A stretch of 64,000 nucleotides of DNA from NCBI GenBank assembly GCA_963811225.1, contig CAWEQO010000012.1, positions 62,001-126,000 of the forward strand, in the 5' to 3' direction. The notes under the pieces are model-generated. The model saw only the letters and a list, made by a program, of their open reading frames with translations, did no database searches and had not been told where the DNA came from. This stretch comes from CAWEQO01 sp963811225 (GTDB lineage: Bacteria; Chloroflexota; Anaerolineae; Anaerolineales; Anaerolineaceae). The position numbers were made by a program, and so were the translations under genes. Below, piece by piece: positions 24,980 through 33,214 of this stretch; positions within the stretch are counted from its first letter, which is position 1, and the number at the start of each line of letters is the position of its first letter.

Positions 24980-26564
24980 CGGCTTGTACCACGTCGCCTG
25001 AGACCGCGTCCTGGAACTGGGTGAAGTTTTCCTCGAAGCGGTCGACCAGTGTGCGAGCCGCCAGCGCATACGCCTCCGGATCGGACCAGGTCTTTGCCGG
25101 GTCGAGGATTTCGCTGGGTACGCCCGGGCACTCATCCGGGATCGATAGCCCAAAGAACGGCTCTTTATGGAAGCTGACATCATCCAGCTTGTGATTCAGG
25201 GCGGCATTGACCATGGCCCGCGTGTAGGGCAGCTTAATCCGGCTGCCGATGCCGTAGGGGCCGCCGGTCCAGCCGGTATTGATGAGCCAGACTTTGGCTT
25301 GATGCTCTGCGATCTTCTTGCCAAGCAGTTCCGAGTAGATACTGGGATGCAGCGGCAAGAAGGGCGCGGCGAAACAGGTGGAGAAAGTAGCTTGAGGTTC
25401 ATCCACACCGCGCTCGGTGCCGGCCAGCTTTGAGGTGTAGCCGGAAAGGAAGTAATACATGGCCTGGTCGGCGTCCAGACGAGCAATCGGCGGCATGACC
25501 CCAAAAGCATCGGCGGTCAGGAAGAAGATGTTGTCTGGGTGCCCCGCGTAACCCGCTTCGACACGGTTCTCAACGAAGATCAACGGGTAGGCGCCGCGAG
25601 TGTTTTCGGTCAGGCTGTCATCATCGAAGTCCAGCTCACGCGTGACCGGATCGTAGGTCACGTTCTCCAGCACGGAGCCGAAACGACGACCCGCGTCCCA
25701 GATGAGCGGTTCCAGGTCGGGGCGCAGGCGGATCATCTTGGCGTAACATCCGCCCTCGAAGTTGAAGACACCCTCAGGGCCCCAACCGTGCTCGTCATCG
25801 CCGATCAGGCTGCGTTCAGGGCTGGAGGACAGGGTGGTCTTGCCGGTGCCGGACAGGCCGAAGAACAAGGCCACATCGCCGCCCTCGCCCACGTTGGCCG
25901 AGCAGTGCATCGAAAGTACGCCTTCCTCGGGCAGCTCGCAGTTCATCACGGTGAAGATCGACTTCTTGATCTCACCGGCGTAGCTGGTGCCGCCGACCAT
26001 AACCAGCTTTCTCTCGAAGCTGATCACGACGAAGGCGCCGGAGTTCGTGCCGTCGGTGATTGGATCGGCTTCCAGGCCAGGCACGGCGATCACGGTGTAT
26101 TCCGGGACGTGTTTATCCAGTTCGGCCAATGGACCGCGGCGGAACAGCGCCCGGGCAAACAGGCTTTGCCAGGCCAGTTCGGTGATGACCCGCAGCTTAC
26201 GCTGCCAGCGCGGGTATGCGCCGACTTCCAAATCCTGGACGAAGACTTCTTTGTCTTCCAGATAATGGATCACTTTTTGATAAAGACGTTCGAATTGTTC
26301 TTCAGACAGCGGGCGGTTGACTTTTCCCCACCATACACGCTCGCTGCAGCAGCAGTCTTTTACGACAAATTTATCGTTTGGAGCCCTTCCGGTGTACTTG
26401 CCTGTCTCCACGACGACGGCGCCCGGGTTGGACAGTATACCCTCTTTGCGTCCCACGACCTGTTCGACCAGGGAAGCCGACGAGAGGTTCCAATATGCAA
26501 CTTTCAGGTTTTTCAAACCATGATGTTCAAGCCCGTACTCACTGGGAATACCCAGCACTTCCAT
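24972..26564 (-). CDS. pckA: ATP-dependent phosphoenolpyruvate carboxykinase
   Basis: The 530-residue protein is a clear PckA. Motifs include TGKYTGRAPNDKFVV, the kinase loop FGLSGTGKTTLS, the metal site IGDDEHGW, NFEGGCYAK, ENTRGAYPL and NTGWTGGPYGIGSRI. It catalyses the ATP-linked interconversion of oxaloacetate and phosphoenolpyruvate in the cytoplasm, for gluconeogenesis or, in anaerobes, CO2 fixation. ATG 26564 (MEVLGIPSEYG) is chosen because GGAGG lies just upstream; the longer frame to 26639 overlaps nusB and lacks a site. Its stop lies within the 49-bp palindrome. Confidence 0.95.
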   Translation of the reverse strand: MEVLGIPSEYGLEHHGLKNLKVAYWNLSSASLVEQVVGRKEGILSNPGAVVVETGKYTGRAPNDKFVVKDCCCSERVWWGKVNRPLSEEQFERLYQKVIHYLEDKEVFVQDLEVGAYPRWQRKLRVITELAWQSLFARALFRRGPLAELDKHVPEYTVIAVPGLEADPITDGTNSGAFVVISFERKLVMVGGTSYAGEIKKSIFTVMNCELPEEGVLSMHCSANVGEGGDVALFFGLSGTGKTTLSSSPERSLIGDDEHGWGPEGVFNFEGGCYAKMIRLRPDLEPLIWDAGRRFGSVLENVTYDPVTRELDFDDDSLTENTRGAYPLIFVENRVEAGYAGHPDNIFFLTADAFGVMPPIARLDADQAMYYFLSGYTSKLAGTERGVDEPQATFSTCFAAPFLPLHPSIYSELLGKKIAEHQAKVWLINTGWTGGPYGIGSRIKLPYTRAMVNAALNHKLDDVSFHKEPFFGLSIPDECPGVPSEILDPAKTWSDPEAYALAARTLVDRFEENFTQFQDAVSGDVVQAGP

Positions 26565-26607
26565 AGAAAGCCTCCAATTGTAAAAGATCTTTTTTCCGAG
26601 CAATCGC

Positions 26608-27039
26608 TCAGGACATTTTAAGCGCCTGTTTAATCTCATTTTGTCTGGCAGCCAGGCTGCCTAAAACGCCGTTGACAAAGCGTGGGGTGCTGTCGGAGCC
26701 ATATATTTTTGCAAGTTCAATTGCTTCGTTAATCGCAACTTTAACCGGTGTCGACCCTGAGACCGCAAATTCCCACAGCGATATCCGTAAGATGTTGCGG
26801 TCGATCAAGGCGACCTGATCCATGGGCCATTCAGGGGCGTGCTGGGCGATGAAGGCGTCCAGCTTGTCTACAATGGGCAGCACGCCAAATACAATTTGGC
26901 GTGCAAAATTTGCCAGCCCTTTTTCCAGCGGTTCTTCTTCGAGCCGCTGCTCTAGGACGAGGCCAGGGGGATGACCCGACAAGTCAACTTCGTAAAGAAC
27001 TTGCAAGGCGATACTACGAGCCTTGGTGCGTGACTTCAT
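26608..27039 (-). CDS. nusB: Transcription antitermination factor NusB
   Basis: The 143-residue helical protein fits NusB: ARSIALQVLYEVD at the N-terminus, LIDRNILRISLWEF in the middle and the end block VAINEAIELAKIYG with STPRFVNGVLGSLA. NusB binds boxA RNA with NusE and promotes antitermination on rRNA operons. Its ATG overlaps the stop of the Asp23-like gene by four bases, a pairing seen in many Gram-positive and Chloroflexota genomes. No anomalies are visible. Confidence 0.93.
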   Translation of the reverse strand: MKSRTKARSIALQVLYEVDLSGHPPGLVLEQRLEEEPLEKGLANFARQIVFGVLPIVDKLDAFIAQHAPEWPMDQVALIDRNILRISLWEFAVSGSTPVKVAINEAIELAKIYGSDSTPRFVNGVLGSLAARQNEIKQALKMS

Positions 27040-27401
27040 AACGTTTGTAAATTCTCGCTTGTTTCGTAGTCAATATCTTCAATATGAATGTTAACCTTGC
27101 CAACATCTAAACCGACCATTTCGGAGATCGCTCGTGCCACCTTGCTCTGGATCGAGCGGCTGACATCTCGGACATTCACATCTTTCAATAAGATAACATA
27201 AAGGTCCACGTAAACCATGTTGTCTTCTACAACAAGCCGGACCCCTTCACTGATACCTTTTTGGAACAGGCGGTTGACGCCGCCAGGGATTGTAGCCAGC
27301 CGGCTGACGCCTTCAAGACTCAATGCGGTCAGACGGGTGATTGTTACCAGAACATCAGGAGCTATCGTGGTTTTGCCAGGTGTATTTTCAAGATTGTTCA
27401 T
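27036..27401 (-). CDS. Asp23/Gls24-family envelope stress response protein
   Basis: The 121-residue protein matches the Asp23/Gls24 (DUF322) family: IAPDVLVTITRLTALSLEGVS near the start, VRLVVEDNMVYVDLYVILLK in the middle, then SKVARAISEMVGLDVGKVNIHIEDIDYE. These proteins have a compact alpha/beta fold and in Staphylococcus sit near the membrane and respond to cell-wall stress; the exact role is not known. It is coupled to nusB (ATGA overlap at 27036-27039), a common gene pair. Confidence 0.88.
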   Translation of the reverse strand: MNNLENTPGKTTIAPDVLVTITRLTALSLEGVSRLATIPGGVNRLFQKGISEGVRLVVEDNMVYVDLYVILLKDVNVRDVSRSIQSKVARAISEMVGLDVGKVNIHIEDIDYETSENLQTL

Positions 27402-27461
27402 TGTTTCTCCGCTACCGTTTGATCTTAGCCTATTATAACTCGAAACGTTGAGAGTGCGAGG

Positions 27462-28916
27462 TCACTCATTTCCATCCACCGTCTCACGGATGCCGCGCAG
27501 CGCCACGATCGACAGCAGGAACAGCACTGCGTAGATTACGAACAGCACGGTGTAACCCATGCCGGGCATTTCCGGTACGCGGGTGGTGATCAGGTCGGCA
27601 ATCGGGCCGCCAATGTAGGCGCCGACGGCGCCCGCCCCGGCCCCGGCCAGGTTGGAGATGCCCAGGTAGCGTCCAGCCTGAGCCTTGGGGACGATGTCGG
27701 TGCCTAAGGCCCAGTTGGTGGAGTAGAACTGCCCGGTCGCCAGTCCGATCAGGACCGCGCCCAGGTAGACGATCGGCAGGTTGGGGGCAAAGATGACCAC
27801 GAACGTCCCGGCCGCGGCAAACAATCCGCTCAGGATCAGCAGCGGCTTGCGCCCAAATCGGTCGGAAAGGTAGCCGCTGGGGATGGCCGAGATCAGCAGG
27901 AAGACACCTACAAACATCGTCAGGGTGGAGGCAGGGCCGGCGGCCTCTTCACGCAGGAAGCCGAAGCGCCCTTGCAGGAAGTACACCACAAAGCTGGCCA
28001 GGTTGGTCGAGCCGACCAGGAAGGCCAGCCGGCTGACGACCCACCAGGTGAAGGAGGGCGTGCGGTGGATGGCGTCACCCAGGCCGATGCGGATGCTGAT
28101 CCACACTCCCGCCACGACTGCAACTGCCATTGAAAAAATGCCCACCAGGCCAAAGGCAAACACCAGCCTCGCGCCGGAGAGGGCCAGGCTGAGCCGGCTC
28201 GCGAGGATCACAATCTGTCCCAGGAGGAGGATCACGGCGGTGAAGGCGGCGGTCATGAGCGCCAGACGGAAGAAGGGAGTCCAGTCGAAAGCGAAGGGCG
28301 CTTCCAGCTGGCGCTTTTCCGGCACAAACATGGTGATCAACATGACCACAACCAGCACCACAATGATCACCGCCAGCCCACCCCATAAATTACCGGCGGA
28401 CACCAGCTTGCCGACCGTAAAAGCCACCACGATCACCGGCAAGGGTACCTCGAACACGGCCTTGACGCCCGAGAAGCGTCCATGCTTCTCTTCTGGAATC
28501 GAATCTGGGATCAAGGCGTTTTCGGCGGCTTGCGAGGTATTGGAAAAGATCATCTGAATGATGATCAACGAGAACAAAATCCAGTAACCGCTGAGGCCTT
28601 CCAGGGCTGCCGAGAACCCGACCAGGATCAGCACGACCACCACGCCGATCGTGCCGATAAAGATGAACGGGCGGCGGCGTCCGAAGGGCAAGGTACTGCG
28701 GTCGGAGAGCATTCCCATTAGCGCCTGCACCAGCAGCGCCACCATCAGCGTCCACAGGCGCAGCGTGCCGTAGTAGGTGCCTTGCGACCCAACGCCAACA
28801 AACTGCTGCACCAGCAGCGGCAGGATCAGCGGCGTCATGCCTTGGGAGAGGGCCGAGAGGCCGAACCAGTAAACGTTGAAGGTGATGTAGTCATACCAGC
28901 GGACAGGGCGGTTCAT
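27462..28916 (-). CDS. MFS transporter, coupled to the LarA-like gene
   Basis: The 484-residue protein has 12 predicted membrane helices and MFS loop motifs (GMLSDRSTLPFGRRRPFIFIG after helix 2, and GYLSDRFGRKPLLILSG in the second half). The sequence resembles the sugar/SLC45-like MFS group (FNVYWFGLSALSQGMTPLILP). The substrate is unknown. Its ATG overlaps the stop of the LarA-like gene upstream (28913-28916), so the two are almost certainly one operon. Transport of the racemase substrate, such as lactate or a sugar acid, is a reasonable inference. Confidence 0.85.
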   Translation of the reverse strand: MNRPVRWYDYITFNVYWFGLSALSQGMTPLILPLLVQQFVGVGSQGTYYGTLRLWTLMVALLVQALMGMLSDRSTLPFGRRRPFIFIGTIGVVVVLILVGFSAALEGLSGYWILFSLIIIQMIFSNTSQAAENALIPDSIPEEKHGRFSGVKAVFEVPLPVIVVAFTVGKLVSAGNLWGGLAVIIVVLVVVMLITMFVPEKRQLEAPFAFDWTPFFRLALMTAAFTAVILLLGQIVILASRLSLALSGARLVFAFGLVGIFSMAVAVVAGVWISIRIGLGDAIHRTPSFTWWVVSRLAFLVGSTNLASFVVYFLQGRFGFLREEAAGPASTLTMFVGVFLLISAIPSGYLSDRFGRKPLLILSGLFAAAGTFVVIFAPNLPIVYLGAVLIGLATGQFYSTNWALGTDIVPKAQAGRYLGISNLAGAGAGAVGAYIGGPIADLITTRVPEMPGMGYTVLFVIYAVLFLLSIVALRGIRETVDGNE

Positions 28917-30187
28917 GCAGTCTCCGGGGCGGAAAGGATGGGGATGGTATGGGTGGCGCTGGGCAGGATGGCTACCCGGGCAGTGGGCGGCAGGCGATTG
29001 ACCTGGCCGTCCCAGGCGGTTTGCAGGTCGGGAGCCGGGCGAAAGAAGTACTTGTGGGCAATCGCATCCGACATCTGCGACACCAGAATGATATCCACCC
29101 GCTCGGCGATCTTGGCGATCTGAAAGGCCTTGTGCGGCCCAATCTCAAAGCCGCGCCGCTTGAACTGCTCGAAAACGTCCTGCAATGAGGTGATCGACTG
29201 CATGTACGCTTCCAGTACGGCGCTGCCCGGGCCTTCGCTGCATTCGGCCACCAAGATCACCGGGGCGCCGTCCTTGGCGATCAAAGCGCCGTGAGTCAGG
29301 GCCTTCTGGGCCTGGTAGAGGTTAATATCCTTCGGGTACCCGCCGGGTGAGGCGATCACCAGGTCATAGGGCTGCTCGATCTGCACCTGGCAGAACTGCC
29401 GTGACAGCTCCACACCGGACCGCATGACCGTCAGTGGGTGGCCGGCCAGGGCCCGGATGATGCGGCGCTGGCTGTCTTGAATGGTGTTAAGCGCAAAATG
29501 CACACCGATGATCTGGCCGATCTCCTCGACATCCATGCGCATGGGGTTCTGCTCATACATCCCAACTGTGCAGTGCGGATCGGGCAGCATGGCATGGTTC
29601 GCGTTGATGGTCTGGCGGGAAACCAGTCCAATCGCGGCGCTCTTCACGCCGCCCGAGAAACCCATGAAATGGTGCGGCTCAATATTGCCCAGCACGATGC
29701 GCAGCCCGGCCTGCATATAGCGCCGGTTGGCGATCACCTGGGTGCCGTGTGGGGTGGTTCCAAGATGGACCAGTTGCGAGGGGTCATCGCAGTCATGCGA
29801 GCTGACCTTGTATTTGCTAAGAATCTCTTGCGGTAAAATTTTTGGGAATTCTTCGGGCGGCATCGGCGAATGCGATCCCGTTGCAACGATCAGCTCGATG
29901 GCCTCACGCCGGATGCCGAGCTGCTCGAGACGCTCCAGCAAGGGCGGGAGCAGGTATTCGTGCGGCGCCGGTCGAGTTTTGTCGTTGATTGCTATTGCAA
30001 CCGAGTCGACGCCTGCGAATTGGTCCAGGCGGTAATCCTCGAGCGGATGGTCCAACACCGCCTCGATCTGCGCCAGCGGACCGGCGGTCGGGAGCATCTC
30101 GGGCGCATGCAGGATGTCAACCTGAAAGTGGTCTGGAACGTTCAGAGCTTGGGTTGTGTTGCCATAAGGCAGCTGGTACGAGGGCAT
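28913..30187 (-). CDS. Nickel-pincer lactate racemase family protein (LarA-like, DUF2088)
   Basis: The 424-residue protein fits the LarA family. NDKTRPAP matches the DxTRP substrate block, VATGSHSPM the first His motif, EPHHFMGFSGGVKSAAIGL the His and Lys region where the nickel-pincer nucleotide is attached through Lys, and INANHAML the last His. LarA enzymes epimerise 2-hydroxy acids using a (SCS)Ni pincer cofactor made by LarB, LarC and LarE; none of these is in the window. ATG 30187 has GGGAAGG upstream; the longer frame to 30277 has no site. Substrate may differ from lactate; the family is broad. Confidence 0.85.
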   Translation of the reverse strand: MPSYQLPYGNTTQALNVPDHFQVDILHAPEMLPTAGPLAQIEAVLDHPLEDYRLDQFAGVDSVAIAINDKTRPAPHEYLLPPLLERLEQLGIRREAIELIVATGSHSPMPPEEFPKILPQEILSKYKVSSHDCDDPSQLVHLGTTPHGTQVIANRRYMQAGLRIVLGNIEPHHFMGFSGGVKSAAIGLVSRQTINANHAMLPDPHCTVGMYEQNPMRMDVEEIGQIIGVHFALNTIQDSQRRIIRALAGHPLTVMRSGVELSRQFCQVQIEQPYDLVIASPGGYPKDINLYQAQKALTHGALIAKDGAPVILVAECSEGPGSAVLEAYMQSITSLQDVFEQFKRRGFEIGPHKAFQIAKIAERVDIILVSQMSDAIAHKYFFRPAPDLQTAWDGQVNRLPPTARVAILPSATHTIPILSAPETA

Positions 30188-30326
30188 GAGATCGGCCTTC
30201 CCATTTAGGATCGACTGGAGAAGCGAGCACTTTCCACGCTCGCTATAACACGCATCTGCACGAAGAGTTGTGCACAAGATTAAAAATTAACTGCCAAACT
30301 GCGTATAGCTGAATAAACTGACTTCT

Positions 30327-30369
30327 TTTACCATCCAGGATTGTCGTCACGACAATCCTGGATGGTAAA
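30327..30369 (-). terminator. 20-bp perfect hairpin after the GyrA-CTD-like gene
   Basis: Arms 30327-30346 and 30350-30369 are exact reverse complements with a 3-base centre. The hairpin lies 14 bases past the stop of the minus-strand gene at 30384 and is preceded and followed by short A/T runs, as expected for an intrinsic terminator reading leftward. Confidence 0.85.
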
Positions 30370-30383
30370 GGGTCGGCTTTATG

Positions 30384-31445
30384 CTATATGTGAGCCAATC
30401 CGCTGGCTGTCAGGGCGGTGACCTCGTCACCGCGCAGGGCAATACAGTTGACACCCTGCACGACCCCGCTGCTAGCGGGCACCTCGTCCGCCCTGAAGCG
30501 GATGATCTTACCCAGGCGGGTGATGATGAAGAGGCTGTCATTTTCATTGACAGCGGTCGCGCCGACAACCTTGTCGCTGCGGATAGCCAGCTTCCCGGCC
30601 CCGCCGGCTGACTTATTGGCGGCGAAACCCGACATTAGGCGGATCGTTCCCTTACCATCGGCGCTAATGATGAACACGCCGCTGTCCGGATAGACTTCCG
30701 TCACTGCCACGACCCTGTCCCCGTCTGCGAGGCGGATGCCCCAATCGCCCTGCGGCGGCAGCACCTTCTCGGTAAAACGGATGCCCATTCCGTTTTCCGT
30801 GATGATCAACAGGTCCGAGTCGCCGGTGGTCCAGCTAACGGACGCAAGCGGGCCAAAATCTTTGTAGGGAAACATGGCCGTGCCCGGGCGCATATGCTCT
30901 CCGAACAAGTGGTGGCGCAACGAGCGCACCCGGCCCTTCTCACTGACCAGGGCCACGTATCCGTGTGCCTGCTCGGGTAAAATAGCGACCAGGTTCTCGT
31001 CCTTCTCTAACGAGAGTGGATCGAGAATCTGCTCGCCTTTGCTGTGCACCGGGGTGGAGGGGATGCGGTTCAACGGATAGCGGAAAACCCGGGCATAGTT
31101 GGTGAACAAGAGTACATTTTGATCTTCATCGACGCTGGCCAGGACAGCCGGGTGCTTGGGCTCGGCCAGTTCCAGGTCAAAGACGCCCATACCGCTGCGG
31201 TGCTGAGGTGTGTACAGGTGCCTGGGTGTGCGCTTAGCGATTCCGTCCGGGCTGGCGCTGATGATGTTCATCGAGGTGGGCGGCTCGCCGGGCAGCGGCG
31301 CCTCATCCCTTTCAGCAGCGCCGGTGTCGTAAGAGCTTCTCGCCGTGCGGCTCTTGTGCAACTCCTGCGATTTCAGCTGCGCTTCCAGGTGTTCAATATA
31401 ATCTCGTACTTTTGGGTCTACGTTTGATAGGTCCGGTCGTTCCAT
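30384..31445 (-). CDS. Stand-alone GyrA/ParC C-terminal beta-propeller-like protein
   Basis: The 353-residue protein has an N-terminal helical lead (VRDYIEHLEAQLKSQEL), a low-complexity linker, and from about residue 85 six blade-like repeats. Each looks like the GyrA C-terminal DNA-wrapping unit: VLLFTNYARVFRYPLNRIP, YVALVSEKGRVRSL, LLIITENGMGIRFTEKVLP, VFIISADGKGTIRLM, LFIITRLGKIIRFRADEVP. No breakage-reunion domain or catalytic Tyr is present. Free-standing gyrase-like propellers could bind or wrap DNA and modulate supercoiling, but function is not known. ATG 31445 (MERPDLSN) is preferred over the longer frame to 31487, as it begins the conserved helical lead. Confidence 0.8.
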   Translation of the reverse strand: MERPDLSNVDPKVRDYIEHLEAQLKSQELHKSRTARSSYDTGAAERDEAPLPGEPPTSMNIISASPDGIAKRTPRHLYTPQHRSGMGVFDLELAEPKHPAVLASVDEDQNVLLFTNYARVFRYPLNRIPSTPVHSKGEQILDPLSLEKDENLVAILPEQAHGYVALVSEKGRVRSLRHHLFGEHMRPGTAMFPYKDFGPLASVSWTTGDSDLLIITENGMGIRFTEKVLPPQGDWGIRLADGDRVVAVTEVYPDSGVFIISADGKGTIRLMSGFAANKSAGGAGKLAIRSDKVVGATAVNENDSLFIITRLGKIIRFRADEVPASSGVVQGVNCIALRGDEVTALTASGLAHI

Positions 31446-31602
31446 AGTGTGCCCCTTAAAATGTAAATTCCAGGCAAATTGTATCATCCTTTGCGCCTGT
31501 CATCGAACGGCAGTTGCGGAAGGACGGTACAACGAGTGTGGCAATAATGCAGCTAAATATTTACATACATTATACAATTATTACTCCGCAGGCAGTGACA
31601 GA

Positions 31603-31692
31603 TCTCGTAGCCCCAGGCATCCTCGCGAAGTACCTTGTAAGGGTAACTCGGTGTTCTCGTAGCCCCAGGTATCCGTGCCTGGGGCTACGAGA
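31603..31692. repeat. Small palindromic repeat cluster (three copies of a 15-base unit)
   Basis: The unit CTCGTAGCCCCAGG occurs directly at 31604 and 31656 and inverted at about 31678-31692. The last two copies form a hairpin with about 17 paired bases (31653-31694). The unit looks like a REP-type intergenic element; it was not found elsewhere in the window by eye. Confidence 0.65.
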
Positions 31693-31811
31693 ACTGTCAC
31701 TTTTAAAAACGAGGAGGGGAGCCGAGCTTTCTTTGAAGGGACGCCGGGGCGAAACCTGCATTTGGGTTGTAGTGTATAGTGGACTTCTTTGTCAATTTCC
31801 ACCCAAAACGC

Positions 31812-31839
31812 TTGAAAACGCCCTCCAGGTGTGCTAAAA
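31812..31839 (+). promoter_or_regulatory. Candidate sigma-70-type promoter for the recombinase gene
   Basis: TTGAAA at 31812-31817 and TAAAAT at 31834-31839 are separated by 16 bases. A second possible -10 box, TATAAT, lies at 31870-31875 with a weaker TTGAAT 15 bases before it. Both are upstream of ATG 31928. Confidence 0.4.
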
Positions 31840-31927
31840 TATCTCTAATTGAATGTGTTTCATAATACATATAATCAAACACGTAGACTTATATTTTTGA
31901 TCAAGGATCACGGAGGCTCCCCCTTCA

Positions 31928-32899
31928 ATGGATATTGCCGAAGCTCTTCAAGAAAGTCTAAATGAACTGCGATATCAACGGTCCGCAGCAACGGTTCGCA
32001 CTTATCGAAATTCATACCATCATTTTGTTAACCATCTTCGCTATCAGTTTAACACCCCCCTACAGAATGAAGATGACGATCCCTTTGCGCTGTTCGGTAT
32101 CGAGGCAAGCAAAATAACAGTGCTTCACTTCAATGAATTTTTACCCTATTTGGGCGACCAGGACTTCGACCGTCATACTCTTCGGGTATATATTTCAGCA
32201 ATAAAATATCTTCTAAAATGGCTTATCCGTAAACAGATTGTAGATGTATCATTTAGAGAAGTGTACAACTTCGAGGAGTTTGCACGAAACTGGACACGCA
32301 GATTGCACTATGAGCCGAAGATTCCCCACGACGGTGATGCTGAAAAGATACTGGAAGCATCCAAGCTGCTGCAAGGAGACAGTCCGATCCGTGAACGTGA
32401 TCGAGCCCTGATCCAGTTCCTATACTGCACTGGCTGTCGCAACGCGGAGGCCGCAGGGCTAAAAATTCGCGACATCGACATCGAGAAAGGCATCGCTCGT
32501 GTGACCGGCAAAGGTGACAAGACCCGCCCGGTGTTCCTCAACCAGGAAGCCCTGCAGCTGCTCTCCAACTATTGGACCGTCCGCAAGAACCGCTCGCCCA
32601 ACGCCTTTGCCTTCAGCGCCCACGACAAAGGCAACGGCGGCCGCGACACCAAGGGCGTAACCACTATGACCATCCGCCGCATCGTCGATAAAGTCAGCGC
32701 CCTGGCCGGCCTGGACCGCTTCGAGTTCACCCCCCACTCCTTCCGGCACGCCTTCGCCACCCGCATGCTGCGTGAGACCGGCAACCTGGCCCTGGTGCAA
32801 GATCTGCTCGGCCATGCCGACCCGAAGACCACACGCGTCTACGCCGCGATCAGTGAAGAGGATTTGAAAGAAGCCCACCGACGCGTGTATGGCGCTTAA
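31928..32899 (+). CDS. XerC/XerD-type tyrosine recombinase
   Basis: The 323-residue protein has a SAM-like core-binding N-terminal domain (SAATVRTYRNSYHHFVNHL) and the tyrosine recombinase catalytic domain. The active residues are visible: Arg in YCTGCRNAEAAGL near 170, Lys in TGKGDKTRPVF near 197, HSFRHAFATRML near 270, LLGHAD near 295, and the nucleophile Tyr in TTRVYAAI near 304. Such enzymes cut and rejoin DNA at short sites, for chromosome dimer resolution or element mobility. The first 370 bases are much more AT-rich than the rest of the gene, which hints at a mosaic origin. It stands alone, with no element genes beside it. Confidence 0.9.
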   Translation: MDIAEALQESLNELRYQRSAATVRTYRNSYHHFVNHLRYQFNTPLQNEDDDPFALFGIEASKITVLHFNEFLPYLGDQDFDRHTLRVYISAIKYLLKWLIRKQIVDVSFREVYNFEEFARNWTRRLHYEPKIPHDGDAEKILEASKLLQGDSPIRERDRALIQFLYCTGCRNAEAAGLKIRDIDIEKGIARVTGKGDKTRPVFLNQEALQLLSNYWTVRKNRSPNAFAFSAHDKGNGGRDTKGVTTMTIRRIVDKVSALAGLDRFEFTPHSFRHAFATRMLRETGNLALVQDLLGHADPKTTRVYAAISEEDLKEAHRRVYGA

Positions 32900-32909
32900 A
32901 TTTGGCTCC

Positions 32910-32937
32910 TTGAAATTTATTTTAAATTGCCTATAAT
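32910..32937 (+). promoter_or_regulatory. Strong sigma-70-like promoter
   Basis: TTGAAA (32910-32915) and TATAAT (32932-32937) are spaced by 16 bases, just after the recombinase stop. It would drive the M4 protease gene from about 270 bases upstream. Confidence 0.55.
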
Positions 32938-33020
32938 ATATCTAAATAATATTAAATATTAGCCGAGACGCTCGTAGGAATGTCTTTCATGGATGAATTA
33001 AATTGAAATCCTCACCCTAC

Positions 33021-33049
33021 TTGTTTCCTTATTTCTCAAGCTCTATAAT
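33021..33049 (+). promoter_or_regulatory. Second candidate promoter for the M4 protease
   Basis: TTGTTT (33021-33026) and TATAAT (33044-33049) are spaced by 17 bases. A 10-base inverted repeat (33153-33162 and 33164-33173) lies between this site and the gene and could be a leader hairpin or operator. No coding frame is supported in 32900-33214. Confidence 0.45.
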
Positions 33050-33214
33050 AAAATTATGCCGTATTCCATGGAAGAGTTGCGCCGATGAGCGGCCAGTGCA
33101 ATAAATCGAAATACAACCGTTGAGAAAATCGGGGCAATTAGAGCTTCAACATGGGAAAGAAGGCTTCTTTCCCTCGTATTCAAGTAAGCGGGTTTTAAAC
33201 AACTGGAGGTTGCA

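Larger units (their letters stand above)
31446..31927. other. Intergenic stretch with repeats and a candidate promoter
   Basis: This 480-base region between the GyrA-CTD-like gene and the recombinase gene is AT-rich for the window. No convincing coding frame was found. It holds an AT-rich partly symmetric segment at 31554-31584, three copies of a short GC-rich repeat (31603-31692) and promoter-like boxes near 31812-31839. ORFs here are short shadows with no family match. Confidence 0.6.
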
